From: Pochonia chlamydosporia 170
Lineage: Eukaryota > Ascomycota > Sordariomycetes > Hypocreales > Clavicipitaceae
NCBI RefSeq assembly: GCF_001653235.2
Contig: NC_035793.1
Span: 2,294,001-2,358,000, forward strand
Length of the DNA stretch: 64,000 bases
Direction: 5' to 3'
Positions 1 through 11,253 of this stretch are shown piece by piece (position 1 is the first letter of the stretch; every line of letters starts with the position of its first letter). The notes below the pieces were generated by a model, which worked only from the letters and a program-made list of their open reading frames with translations, was not told where the DNA came from and ran no database searches. The position numbers were made by a program, and so were the translations under genes.

Positions 1-1385
1 ATGCGGTCTTGCGCAGTCGCTGACCACCATTATTGTTGTGCGATTCATTGGGTAAGTTGATCGAAACCGTTCATTCCAGGGAGACATGTTTCCAAAAGTG
101 CCACTGCTGACTGTATAACCCGCGCAGTGCATTCTTTGGCGCCGTCATGATTTCCAATGCCCCAGGCAGCGTTGTAGATGTCTCAAACCCCGACTATCTC
201 GCCCGAAGCATGTCTCTCTTTGGTGTCGCACCTCTCAACGGGCCAGTGACAGGACCCATCATCGGTGGATTTGTGTTTCAATACCTAGGATGGCGTTGGG
301 CCAACTGGATTGTCCTCATCATGGCTGGACTGGCCATAGCTCTCATGTGCACTGTCAAGGAAACATATGCGCCCAAGATCCTTCAGCGCAAAGCCGCGAG
401 GATGAGAAAGGAGATGGATGACCCTAGATATTGGTGTCAGTACGACCAAAAAGTATCGACCTTGCACTTGCTCAAAGTAAACCTGAGCCGACCATTTATT
501 CTCTTTGCCACGGAGCCCATTTTATGGTTTATGAATTTCTGGTACGCTGCTCAACTCAACCACACCACATTCTCAAAATTGGCCCCTGACTGACCTTGAA
601 ACAACAGGATCTCCATCATTTACGGGATTTTGTATCTTTGCTTTGTTGCGTATCCGGTAGTATTCTCAGAACACAGAGGATGGGGGCCAGGTATCTCAGG
701 ACTGGCCTTCTGTGGTATTGGCATCGGGACCTTGACCGCCATCGCTGCAGAACCGCTGTTTCGACACATAATCCATTCGCAACCACGGGACCCAGAGACG
801 GGCAAACCATACCCGGAAGCCCAAGCCTCCATCATGGCAATTGGTGCTGTCTGCACGGCCGTTGGCCAAATTGGATTCTCATGGACATGTCTACCGAAAT
901 CCATTCACTGGGCTGCTCCCATCGCCTTCGGCATCCCGTTTGGATGCGGCAACACCATCAGCTTCATTTACGGATCCAACTACATCGCCGGTGCCTATGG
1001 CATCTACGCAGCCAGCGCCTTGGCTGGTAATGCCGTCATCAGGAGCATCTTTGGCGGCGCTCTGCCCCTGGCTGGCCCGCAAATGTATAAAGCACTCACA
1101 CCCCAATGGGCAGGGACATTGCTCGGCTTGCTAGAGGTTGCTATTATCCCCATCCCTTTCATTTTCTGGAGATATGGGAGTAAAATTCGAGCAAAGAGCC
1201 GAACAATTCGACAACTGCGGGAGGATCAAGATCGGCTTGACGAAAAAAGAGCAAGGGGCCTTGCTAGAATTGAGAGACGAGCAGCCAGACTGCAGGCCGA
1301 AAATGCTACCAGGACGGACGAGAAAAGGACTGAAAAGGATGCAGTCAGGACGGATGAGGTAGATGCCGTCAAGAAGAGTGAATGA
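1..1385 (+). CDS. MFS transporter, DHA1 drug/polyamine type (3' part)
   Basis: This is the C-terminal part of a major facilitator superfamily transporter of the plasma membrane; its 5' end lies outside the window. Three exons are readable: <1-51, 128-541 and 608-1385. Both junctions restore frame, giving RFIGAFFGAVMISNAPGS across the first and MNFWISIIYGILYL across the second. The first exon reads in frame 2 (CGLAQSLTTIIVVRF), so the ATG at base 1 is not a start. The run SLFGVAPLNGPVTGPIIGGF and the GWRWANW that follows it are typical of fungal drug:H+ antiporter-1 proteins of the Tpo/Flu1 kind. About eight hydrophobic helices remain. The last 60 residues form a charged Arg/Lys/Glu cytoplasmic tail. 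The substrate cannot be deduced; polyamine or xenobiotic export is the family expectation. Confidence 0.88.
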
Positions 1386-1866
1386 TGAAGGACTTGACAC
1401 TTCCGATAGAGTCTGCTATAGCAAGGCGTTGTTGGCGTTTCGATTTCTTGGTGTTTTGAATCATGGGGTCGGTCACCGTATTATCTATTACAACTTAATC
1501 ATAGTGAATAAAGAGAGAAGAATATATCAAAATGATACTGTCATTAAGACTTGATAGAGCCAGACGAGATTCACGCTTTAAGTGAAATGACTTGCAGGAG
1601 AACACTTTTGATGCATGCAGCTTGCAGCCCAAGAAGCAAAGGTGACAAGGTGAGGCAAGTGCATGAGACATCATCGTCACGCTATTGTATCACGTCGCAC
1701 CAGAGCACAAACAATATCCGAATCAGCCACCGGACTACTCAACAAACCTAGTCTCTTCGGAAGCCAAAAAAAAAAAACGAGGAGAAGAGAGACCAAGTAT
1801 CTTGTAGTAAATGGGAAAAAAAAAACAAAAAAAAATACAGCATGTCAATCGTTCTTTAATAGGAAC
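1386..1866. other. Intergenic, no gene seen
   Basis: This is the 3' flank of the MFS gene and the downstream side of the tRNA. It contains A-rich runs near 1766-1777 and 1815-1835. The second pair belongs to the tRNA terminator. No supported coding region. Confidence 0.6.
1815..1835 (-). terminator. RNA polymerase III terminator of tRNA-Lys
   Basis: On the minus strand, two T runs (9 and 11 T, split by a G) begin about 32 nt past the tRNA 3' end. T runs of this length are standard Pol III terminators. No closer T4 run lies between the tRNA and this point. Confidence 0.65.
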
Positions 1867-1951
1867 AGCCCGATGCGGGGGTCGAACCCGCAACCTTGAG
1901 ATTTCGTGTACTCGTAAGAGTCTCACGCTCTACCGATTGAGCTAACCGGGC
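1867..1951 (-). tRNA. tRNA-Lys (CUU) with a 12-nt intron
   Basis: The minus strand folds as a complete cloverleaf. The acceptor stem pairs GCCCGGT with ATCGGGC, followed by discriminator T. The D arm has GGTTAGCTCAATCGGTAGAGC (internal A box). The T arm has GGTTCGACCCCCGC (internal B box). The anticodon stem is TGAGA/TCTCA, and the loop reads CTCTTA, giving anticodon CTT for Lys AAG codons. Length is 85 nt against a usual 73, and the extra 12 nt sit one base 3' of the anticodon, the canonical position of nuclear tRNA introns removed by the SEN endonuclease. No CCA is encoded, as expected in eukaryotes. It is transcribed toward the MFS gene. Confidence 0.95.
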
Positions 1952-3027
1952 ACCGAAATTCGATGCGAAAGTTGCAACTGGGGTCCGCTATTGCAGACTA
2001 TACGGGGTGATGGAAAGAGTCCAGCAATGTTTGAGTACTTCTAGAAATAATCAATGTATAATTCAACAAGGCACTGCATTGTTCAAGCATGTCCCGAACA
2101 TATGAAGAACCATCAGATAGGCCACTGCCGCGCATCGGACATTTTGCGTGTCTATACCGTGCTGGACACTACCATCGAAAAGATGTCCTCTTTTGGACCA
2201 AAGCGAATCGCGACTTTGGCACCGACACTGCTCCATCCTCCGTCTTACGGCGTCCATCCGCGGCAAAATTTCAGATGATCGGCTTCAATCCCTGCCACAG
2301 CCGCATCAGAGTCAGCATCCCGGGATCCTTGTCCTTGCTGCCGACGTGAGACGAATTTGGGATCTTGTCCAACAATATGAAGCTCCAAAGTGTCAACAAA
2401 ATCACGACAAAGTCTCGCCGCAATCTCGTAGAGTTTCAATACAGACAAAACTCACCTCTTTTGGCAAATAACATGCTAACCGCTCCAAGGCCGAGAATCA
2501 AGCACCTTCGATTGCAGACACTAACGTCAATGTATCAACTGACCTGAAGCCTGTATGCAAAGTTGCGCTCGCGCCGCCAACCAGAAGATTACAATTGGCC
2601 AATCTTCAAGATGAAGCTTGTTTTCATCTTGTCAGAGGCAGCCGTCTCGCTCTCGCTTTCTGAATCAAAATCTCACCATGGCAAGGGTCTAGCTCCCCTT
2701 GGGTTAAAGCCGTCGCCAATTTTGGCTGCCGATCCCGTTAAGGCTGACGGGATAGACATGTTTCTGCCCACTCGCTCAGCTTGCAGATTGACATACCATG
2801 TTGCCAGTGGAGGATTGGGCAGCGAACACAGGGCAGATATAAAGATGTAATTTCTGCCCTCGTACTTGGCTTCTAAACAGCCTGCTGATTTTCTACATCT
2901 CGAGTAGAACGCCCAGGACCACGAAGCGGCTTTGGGCTCCTCAAACTGGTATCGTAACCAGTCAACTTGGCCTCGCCATTTCCCATCTTTCCACACTAGA
3001 CCATCAATTCTCCCTCTACCAGCCACC
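1952..3027. other. Intergenic, no gene seen
   Basis: Several short open frames cross this stretch on both strands, but none has a family signature or a plausible splice structure. The last 300 bases are the presumed promoter and leader of the membrane-protein gene starting at 3028. Confidence 0.5.
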
Positions 3028-4249
3028 ATGCCTTCATTTGACACGGAGGTCATCGGTGCCCGCAAAGAAATGGTGGAATGCGAACTCGTTGGTGAGGGCA
3101 TGGCAGATCTTGTTGGTATTGGAGTACGTGATTCTCTACACATTAAAGATACGCATACACTAACTATTCTTTGCAGATAATGGTAGGCTTCGTTGGACAA
3201 GCTCTTCTGTCTCTACTCCTCTCGATATGGGTCTTCTTCCTGTCCAGGCACAGCAACCTAGACACACGGTATGCCAAGGGCACTCTAGAGCACAAGATTG
3301 AGCGTAAGAGGCTCGGGTTCGCTTCCGACATTCTCATGATTGGAAATGACATACAAATGGTCCTTGGGGCCTCGTACATGATTAGCGTCTTTGTGATCGT
3401 GGACCGCCTAGACTTGTACCACTTACATTTGGTGTTTGACATTGTCAGCTTTGTCGGGTACGTTTGCACACAAGCAAAAACGACCAAATCTTGACACCCA
3501 AAACGTACATCAACCCTGACTAACATGTTTCTATTACCATTAGGGTCTCCAACGCCGCAGCCATGGTATGCTGGACATTTTGCAAGGCCAAACTCGACGA
3601 CGGCACCGATAAACCCCGGAGCAGCGCTCACATCAGTCCCGGCATCGCATACTTCACGCCGCGCCATCGAGCAACCTACGGCTTTGCCGTCATGTTTCTC
3701 GCGTTAACCGTCCTTCTCTGCGTCCAGTTAAGCGAGTGGGCGCCAAACCAGGAACCCGGGCGCTGCTACCACGCCCAGCTCATAACTCTTACCCATGCCA
3801 ACCATCCCGCAGCCGATATCACATATGTGGTCGTCACCGCCGTGTGGATGATCTTCGCCATGGCCAGTGCGATTCTGCTCAACGCCCATCGCCGAAAATG
3901 GGTCCTCTTGTCGTCGTTTCTGCAGTTTCCGCTACACTTGTACATGGCGCTGGCTCTGCGGAGCGCCAACCAGGGCAAGTTGGAGGGCGAGGAGTCGGAT
4001 GAAAACGGGTGGGACTTTGGGCAAACCACTGCTGTGGTGCTCTTGGCGCTGGCTCTGGGGGAGTTGTACCGCAAGGGACGTGAGTATATCCAGTTTGAAC
4101 GGTTGGCCAGACGTAATGGTATCAAAGGGGGGAGTGTGAGTGTTGAGAGGCCAACGTCGCGAGACATGGAGCTTGAAGAGTTGAGGCATCACAGTTATGA
4201 TGAAAGTGTTCATGAGGAGCGGAGATATCTGAATCCGGGGGCAAAATAA
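3028..4249 (+). CDS. Seven-transmembrane fungal membrane protein, uncharacterised
   Basis: Three exons (3028-3123, 3177-3457, 3544-4249) encode 360 residues. The start is the ATG in ccaccATGcc, a good fungal context. Junctions are phase 0 and phase 2 and keep frame. Hydrophobic segments lie near residues 33-55, 78-102, 106-134, 163-183, 203-228, 233-253 and 276-292, giving seven helices. An N-terminal acidic segment of about 30 residues precedes the first, and a charged tail of about 65 residues (VERPTSRDMELEELRHHSYD) follows the last. The pattern GNDIQMVLGAS in helix 2 resembles large fungal families of integral membrane proteins of unknown role, but I do not recognise a characterised member. 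A receptor-like function would be guesswork. The gene is convergent with eIF2A. Confidence 0.8.
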
Positions 4250-4995
4250 TCCACCAGGTGGTACGTGGTCGAAAGAAGAAAGTTGAGGGAAATATCCCGG
4301 TTATTAGGCGCCAAGTCACTGTTTGTGCTTTTGTTCGTCGTTTGGCGTGCTGTCGATACCCATTGAGGAGTGGTTGCTTTACTTTTGTATTCTTTGCACC
4401 TCTTCATGTAGAAGGTGGGCAAATTCTACGCTTCTTTTTCAAGCTCTGCCATGGCTGCAGGACATTTCACCAAATCAAGGGCATCAAAGTGCAATGAGTG
4501 AAGACCTCTCATTCTATTCAGACCAGACTTTTTATCAACCGCTGGGTCATCAAGACTTAGTTCCCCCTGAAGAAACTCCAGCTGGCTCTCAACTTTTCCC
4601 TTCTAAATGCCATGCTTCCATTTTTTTTTCCTCCCACGTCCCTTCCCCATCTCCCAATCTCCCATTGATGAGATCAGTTTTCCTCATTATACTATACTGC
4701 CATGATAGAGGCTACATACACCAACGTGACGCCCTTGGTTCGATGTGATGCAATTGACGGTATTCCAAAACCCCAAAAAAGCCAGTCTCCTCCTTGTCAT
4801 GCGTGCGTACATCCACAAGCCATTCAACACTGTGGCATCTGATCAATTCCTTTCGGTTGTCGACATGGCCTGAATGTCCACGCCAGTGGCGGCCATTGGT
4901 ATAACTGTTCACAGCATGGTATAGCCCTCATTTTGCGATTCATATCATGGTAAATTTTGCCCATTCCATATACATACGGAAATCTTGTCGCCCGT
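4250..4995. other. Convergent intergenic region, 3' UTRs
   Basis: This lies between the 3' ends of the seven-helix protein gene and eIF2A. There is a T run (10 T) near 4619-4628. No gene signature. Confidence 0.5.
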
Positions 4996-7141
4996 TTATG
5001 CCTCCCTCTCCAAACCTTCGAGCTCTCTCAATACAGCTGACTTGGTGTTGATTTTCTTGACTTGTGTATCTTCGAGCTTCTCCCCACCAGCAAGTCGCAT
5101 TTCCAAATCCTCGATCGCACGAATCTTCTTCTGGAGGCTGCGAACCTTCTTGGCATTGGCACTCTGGCCAGCATCAATCGCAGGAGCCGCGACGGGCGCG
5201 CCGCCTTGGTTCTGCGCAGGGTAGTTGTTCTGTTGACCAGGGTTGAATCGCTGTCCGTGGTGAGTGTTGCTTCTGCTGCGGCTACCACCGTTGTTCCTTG
5301 ATCGGCTTCGGTGGTCTCGGCCGTTGCTGTTAGGCGGGCCGCGACGTTCGGGGCTCCTACCAGATCCAGGGGCACGGTTGTCGTATGGAGCAAGGCTAGC
5401 ACCACCATTGGGCTCTGCCTCAGCAGGTCGGCCCTCTTGGTGGTTCTTCTTGCCGCGCTTCTTCTTGTTCTTCTTGGCGCCATCGTCACCCAACGGCTCA
5501 GCACCAGGGACACTCTTGGCATTGGGCTGTGAGCCTTCCGCAGGTTCGGCGCCAGGGACTCCTCGGCGAGGGCGGCCAAAGCCATTGGGTCCAACATTCT
5601 GCGTTCCGTTGCTCACGAAGTGAGCGGCACCACCCTCGTCTTCACGCTTGAAGTGAAGTGGTGTAGCAAGGCCCCTAGCACCAGGAGGTCGGTAGGCTCC
5701 TGCAGGCTTGCTGGGCGTCTTCACCGTACCAAGGTAGGCAGCAGCAGAGGTGTGAGGGGAGGGCACAGGATTGAGCGGATCCCCGCCGGCCACATTCTCA
5801 GGAGCCGACGGTCGCCACAGAACATTGTACAACTCGACCATATCTTCGTTATACATGATGGTGCCGCCCACGTGCCACAGCTTTACGCCATTGTCGACAC
5901 GGAGGCGAGGCGAGGTCGTGGCCGTCATGATATATCGACTATCAGGGCTCCATTCGCACACGCTGGGATTGCCACTTTCAATGGTGCAGACCTTGCGGTA
6001 GTCCTTTTCCAAGTCATACACATCGATCTGACCTGCCAAGTTGCCAAAGCCAGCAACAAGAACAAAGCGGGCACTGGGGGAAAACGTAATGGTGTTGCGA
6101 GGACCCAGAGGGAAGGAGTATTTAGCCACAGCTCGGTCGTTGAAGATGGTGGCTTTTGCTGGCATGTAGCCATAGACGACACCAAACTCGCGCGAGTTTG
6201 GTGACCAAGACACATCATGAATAGGACCTTCCTTGTCGAGGGTCACGCGAGCATCAAAAGCGCCGTTGGTGCTAAGCAGGTACAGCGTGGTCTCGCCATA
6301 ATAACTCTTGCCAGATCTGTCGACATCTGTCTGGGCCAGGACAAGCAAGGAGGAACCGCGTTTGTTCCATTTGAACTGAACTTTGTCTCCTTTGAAAAAG
6401 GTCTTTTGGGAGATGGGGTTCTGGAAGAGCGGGACGTTGTAGACCTTGACGACGGCTGGTTGGCCCTGTAAAACGCAAGTTAGCACGCTGAAGGAACCAT
6501 TTGTGTAGTGTCTCATAAAAATCACGACTCGTCGTAGTACAAGCTTGGCTTACCTTTCTTTCGGGGACAAACACAGCCACGGCGTGGTTCTGGCTGCCAG
6601 GGGCGAGGGCGAAGTTAGCGGCTCCCTCAACCCTCAGCTTATTCCAAACGGTGACGAGATCGTGGCTCTGGTAAAATTGCACTTCATTGGTGACCAGACG
6701 AGCACAGTACTTCTCATCAGCAGTGTACTGAAGATTCCAGCCACCTTGTTGCTTCTGGACAAAGCGACCAATGGGCTGTTTGTCGGCTCCAGCGACACCC
6801 TCCTCGACGGTACGCCAGATCTTGAGATTCTTGGTAGCGTCGCCAGCTTCATCCTTGCTTGGTCGCTCCCAGGTAATGACAAAGGTACCTAGGGGGGAGA
6901 AACCAAGCTCGTAGACGTTGACAATGGGCAAGACGAGTACAACGTTGCCAGTAGAGGTGTCGACGACGGTTACAGACTCGGGAGTGGCCCAGCCAAAGAA
7001 GCGGCCGCAAGGTGAGTATGCGCTGCACCGTAAATTCCCTTCGGGCTTGACGAACCCAGCGAGGGGCTGATAGACCGGAGCGGCGTCAAAGACACCAATG
7101 GTCTTTTGGGTCCGATACGCGAACTGCAAAGGAGATGCCAT
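4996..7141 (-). CDS. eIF2A: Eukaryotic translation initiation factor 2A (eIF2A)
   Basis: Two exons (7141-6554 and 6465-4996, phase 0) encode 685 residues. The N-terminal ~430 residues form the WD-type propeller of the eIF2A family. Characteristic segments are GNLRCSAYSPCGRFFGWATP, KGDKVQFKWNKRGSSLLVLA, GPIHDVSWSPNSREFGVVYG, RNTITFSPSARFVLVAGFGN and SVCEWSPDSRYIMTATTSPR. A Pro/Gly/Arg-rich disordered linker (~430-620) contains Lys-rich KKNKKKRGKKNH and an Arg-Ser stretch. The C-terminal helix (KVRSLQKKIRAIEDLEMRL) ends in RELEGLEREA and is conserved in the family. The protein is cytoplasmic and implicated in non-canonical Met-tRNAi delivery and stress or IRES translation. The start ATG immediately precedes the conserved propeller. 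Identification is firm. Confidence 0.95.
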
Positions 7142-8033
7142 GGCTAGTCAAAGTCACAGAATCTCAATTGTTTAATTGCAGTCGGCCTGGATGGCTTGTA
7201 GTCGTTGCTCTGTTACAATGTTCTTGTAATGGTGCAAGGTTTCTCACTTGATTCTCTATCTCGCTTCCGATTTTTCTGTTGTCTGCTGTCGGGTGGCTGC
7301 CTTTCTGGAAAGAATTGGCGTGCTCGTGGCGATTCGTAAGCCAAAAAAGGGGACGCTTTCGGGCTAGCGGAGGCAACAGCAGCGTTTTTATCTTGAACTT
7401 CAGTGATGAGGTCCAAGGCAAGATCCGAGGGCCGTACAGAGAGGATCAGACACACAAAGGCTGATGGAGCGGAAGGGTCTTGGTCCTGTCGTGAAAAAAC
7501 TTCTTTGTCGCTTCGGCGGTCGGGGCGGCGTCACAGACAACCAGCAGCGAATTCGCTTCTAAATTGGCGAAGTCGACCAAGTCAATGAAGTCAAGTGTTG
7601 ACTCGGCTTCAATAAGACTTTGCACTTTGTTGCTTTGTCCGTTTTGCAAGGGCAGAAACGGACGGGCGATGGGCGACACGGAGGAGGCGGTCTATCAAAG
7701 AATCGGCGGCCCAGGGTGAGATTGGCGGAGAGAGCGGGCGGCAGTGGGCAGAAGACCAACAGGTGAGCCTCACGTCGAAAGAAGAAGTAGAGTAGAAGAA
7801 CAGGTTGCAGCGAGAATGGATTACAAGGAGGAAATGACAAGCACCCAGGGGGGCGGGAATTGGCGACGTCGGCGGCGATGCCGTTGTGCTGTCGGGCTGG
7901 GATGGGGAGAAAAACAGAAGCAAGAGAAGGGCAGTCAGATTGCGGGCAAATGTTTTTCATGTCAAGTCTGTTTTTGTTTTTTCTGCGGTCCCTGCCTGCC
8001 CATGTTCTGCCCGTCAACAGGACTTGACACCCG

Positions 8034-8052
8034 CCCCCCCCCCCCCCCCCCC
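8034..8052 (+). repeat. Poly-C homopolymer, 19 nt
   Basis: A run of 19 uninterrupted cytosines in non-coding sequence, seen directly. Its length is probably unreliable in any assembly. Confidence 0.9.
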
Positions 8053-8613
8053 AACAGTCCCCTAACCAAAGTCTGCGCTGGTGGCGTCTGGTGTCAAGTC
8101 AACCAGACATTTGAACATTGAATGGCCAACATTAACCAGTTACTCCTCCGTCCAGTCTGGTCAATCACTTTGCACAGGATTTGCGGTGCGCAAGTTGAGC
8201 CCACTTTCAATCACAACACAGTCCAGTTATATTCCTTTGGATGCACGCTATATGCAGTCTTGTTTTTTTTTTTTTCAATCACTGCATGGGCCGCCAAGCC
8301 AAGAGTGTTCCGTCCAGTCAAGTCCATAAGTACAGACGTCTCGTTGTCTGACAGCTTGGTCTGCAGCGTATTGATTGCAGCCAGGCCCATAAAATACTGG
8401 CTTTTGCAGTATCCTAGCGCCAATCCCCACCAGACTGTCTCCCGAGCCTTCTGGGCCATCGGACATGGAGCGCCAGAGCGCCAGACTCCAGCACGCACGA
8501 GCCTGTAAAGTCTGGTCTGGTATGCGCCAACTGACTTTCAAGGTCCAAGGCTCAAACGTCAACTGGTCAAGTTGTTAGAATGTACTTACTTGCCCGCGTA
8601 AGTGCCTTACATG

Positions 8614-8734
8614 CGTAGGTACCTACTAGGTACTTAGGTCTGCTCAAGTCCAGTCTGGTATCAAATTCCACAGCAAATGCAAGTACATGAAGTGCAGTAC
8701 AGTACCTACCTAGGTACCTAGCCTAGGTAGGTAG
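8614..8734. repeat. Clustered CCTAGGTACC-type palindromes
   Basis: Two palindromic blocks occur, at 8614-8640 and 8701-8734, built from overlapping AGGTACCT, CCTAGG and TAGGTA units. The same vocabulary recurs at 9041-9066, 9105-9123, 12127-12138, 28917-28937, 53264-53327 and 53787-53800, always outside genes. Confidence 0.8.
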
Positions 8735-9040
8735 ATGCACGATGTGTGCTCATCAGCCCGACTCCAGAACAACAGTCTCCCAGCTCCATCTACAATACCA
8801 CGGGCCACAAATTCCGAATCCATCAGTTGATCTCATCCAATTACTCCTACTCCCTCCTGTACCTCGTATTGTCGCCTGCATGATGTGCTCTCCTGTCCCC
8901 TAGACTCTCCAGTCCAGCGGTAGCCGATCTGCTTCAAAAAAAAATTTGAAGCTACACTACAGCGTAAAGTAAATGTGTACCACGAGACTTGACCTGATCG
9001 CGGGTACAAGGAAAATAAATCTGAACACGACTCTTTAATT

Positions 9041-9123
9041 ACCTACTAAAGTAGGTACCTAGGTAGTCAGGACGTTACACTTTTGAAGGCTGCCATCCAA
9101 CTCCAGGTAGATGGGTACGTACC
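9041..9123. repeat. CCTAGGTACC-type palindromes
   Basis: TTACCTACTAAAGTAGGTAC forms an inverted repeat followed by CTAGGTAGTC. A second shorter block GGTAGATGGGTACGTACC ends at 9123. Same family as the block at 8614. Confidence 0.7.
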
Positions 9124-9969
9124 ACGCACCCCCCAGACACCTGATAAAAAACCAATTGAACATTGAAGTCTTTAACGCTGTATCACATCTCATGCCAACT
9201 CGAGATTCCGATGGTCAATAAATCAACAATATCTCTATTTGGCTCAAAGTCAACAGTCACAGATAATGAGGAGGAATTGGCCATTTACAGCGGATATTGT
9301 GTATAGGACAGCCCTCTTTGACCCCACGGAGGATGAACTTCAATGCTCTGGTAACAGACTTAGAAACCCAGCGTAGACAGTCAGCGCTATTAGAACTTTT
9401 CAATTTCAAAGTTACTCAAGTGCGCGACGTTCACCCGCCTCAACTCCTTGTCAGACTACTAATTAACTTTAAGTCTCCATAGACTCCCCATGTTACTTGA
9501 TGTTATCTCTATGCTACACCCTACTATCCTACTGATTAGAGGACTCATCATGTATTCATATTCAATGTTCTTTCCTCGGTTCGGCTTGCTTGCTGTGCAA
9601 GGTAGCCGCAGGGTGCACGAGACCTATTCATTCCAAAAACGTCTGACCCTGAAAGAGGCACTTGCAGATGAAGCCACCACCTCAGGCTTTGCTTGCCTAG
9701 GTGCCGATCCTCGTTTCAGCCTACCAAACGCCAAAGGGCAGACCTTTCATGCTCCCGCAATATTAAAAGTCATGCAATTGGACTTGGCCTATTTCACAAC
9801 GCCACAGTGCTCTCGAAACACTTGGAGCTGTCTGACTGGCATTGGCCAAAGTTCGTAATGCACAGGATACATCGACGGTTTCGAAAGTCAACTAAACGGG
9901 CTGGCGCTGCAGGATTGTTGGCCAATTCTGCACGAGAAAGTTTGACTTAACAATTTCAAAATGAACCGG

Positions 9970-11253
9970 TCATCGCCCTTTGAACTTTTCTTTCCAGCCC
10001 CCCCTCTCAAAGAGCCACAATGCTTCTGTTGCATATGCCCTGCTGCCCCTATGACCGCCCTCGCCAGCGGCGGCTTCCATTAAGCTCTCAAGCACTCGGC
10101 CTTTCTTGACAGCAGCCCATATGCCCATGGCAATAGGATCATTATCAGTTTTGCCCCACTCCCCTTTGCCTAGGCGGTACAAGATCCGTCCGAGGGTTTG
10201 ATAAGCCATGCAGCGTTGAGCCGGCACAGCACTCCTAGCTAGGCGTGCGAGTTCTGCAATGGTGTAGCCGGCTGCCTCCGGTGCTTCTCCGTGATGGTGT
10301 AGACCCTTGGTGGAAGGAATGGAGCGGCTAACCCTGGGGGAGAGAAAACGGCCGCGGAAATCAAACCGAAGAGCGGAAACGGAAATTTCGGGATGTGGGT
10401 AGTACGATGAATCTTTGTCAGCGATGCTGTCTTCGCTAGGCACAGGTGCCATCCAAGCGAGCTTGCTTGGGTCTGCAGGGAGGTTCGGGAAATATTTTTC
10501 GTGAAGAGTTGCGAGGAAGTTGGGGTCGGACGGGTCGAGATCCGGCAGGTTAGGCGGAACCGGGAAGTGCGTGGACGTCGGTTGGTCTGTAATGGGGAAC
10601 AAATCTGAAGGAATTTGCTTGGGTGCTCTGTCTTCGTCATAGTCGTCTGCAATATTCTTAGACGAAGGTCGTATGGTTTCTTTGCTGCCCGACGTTGACG
10701 CATTATTGGGTGTTTTAGCTGAAGGCTGCTCGTCACGCGACTGTTCCGAATCGGCTATCTTAATCACTGGAGGACTGGTCTCGGCCAACTTCTCGGGCTG
10801 CATTTGCGTCTTGTTTTCGTCATTTGGGAGATCAAAAGGCGAAGGAGAAGTCGGCTCATCTATAGTGGCGCGTTGCAGTAGGCGCTGGATGAGGCCAGGG
10901 TTCAGCCCGGTCATGATATCTTCCTGCGCTTGTGCAATCTCCTGTGGTGTCATTGCCGACAGTTTTTGTCTGTTTTCTTGGTCGATGCGCTGTCGTTCCA
11001 TCTGATCGAAGTCCTGCGCAGCTTCAACCTTCTGGTTTGCGCTCCCCGGTGCACCATCTCTCCCGTTCGACTCAGCTACAGGTTCCTTCTTGGCAAAATT
11101 ACCAGCTCTTTGTTGTTTGAATGTGGAGTTGTTCCATCGCCTCTTGTGTTGGGGAAATCCAGCAGACGACGTCGGGGCATCAGGGAATTTTACCGGCTTC
11201 TTCTCTTTCGAGTCCCTCTCCACAATATCCCCTATTAGAAGAGTTGGATCCAT
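9970..11253 (-). CDS. RBA50: RNA polymerase II-associated protein 1 (RPAP1/Rba50)
   Basis: A single exon encodes 427 residues, close to yeast Rba50 (439). The frame extends 13 codons upstream, but MDPTLLIGDIVERD at 11253 is the family-like start. The RPAP1 N-terminal motif lies near residues 93-132 (RQKLSAMTPQEIAQAQEDIM, then NPGLIQRLLQRA). The RPAP1 C-terminal motif follows around 300-370 (ISVSALRFDFRGRFLSPRVS, then YTIAELARLARSAVPAQR). Between them is an acidic, Ser/Pro-rich disordered segment. Rba50/RPAP1 helps assemble RNA polymerase II subcomplexes in the cytoplasm with the Npa3/GPN GTPases before nuclear import. No intron is needed. Confidence 0.92.
   Translation of the reverse strand: MDPTLLIGDIVERDSKEKKPVKFPDAPTSSAGFPQHKRRWNNSTFKQQRAGNFAKKEPVAESNGRDGAPGSANQKVEAAQDFDQMERQRIDQENRQKLSAMTPQEIAQAQEDIMTGLNPGLIQRLLQRATIDEPTSPSPFDLPNDENKTQMQPEKLAETSPPVIKIADSEQSRDEQPSAKTPNNASTSGSKETIRPSSKNIADDYDEDRAPKQIPSDLFPITDQPTSTHFPVPPNLPDLDPSDPNFLATLHEKYFPNLPADPSKLAWMAPVPSEDSIADKDSSYYPHPEISVSALRFDFRGRFLSPRVSRSIPSTKGLHHHGEAPEAAGYTIAELARLARSAVPAQRCMAYQTLGRILYRLGKGEWGKTDNDPIAMGIWAAVKKGRVLESLMEAAAGEGGHRGSRAYATEALWLFERGGWKEKFKGR

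Larger units (their letters stand above)
7142..9969. other. Long intergenic region, no gene seen
   Basis: This lies between the divergent-facing 5' side of eIF2A and the 3' end of RPAP1. Short open frames occur but lack family signatures. It holds a 19-base C run (8034-8052), a 13-base T run (8263-8275), several GTCTGGT/TCAAGTC words (8084-8108, 8151-8161, 8510-8521, 8644-8661) and clustered CCTAGGTACC palindromes at 8614-8734 and 9041-9123. The first several hundred bases left of 7700 are probably eIF2A promoter and leader. Confidence 0.55.

Noticed and set aside
2054..2549. Overlapping short frames between the tRNA and the seven-helix gene
   Set aside because: All under 110 codons, with no splice pattern or protein-family features.
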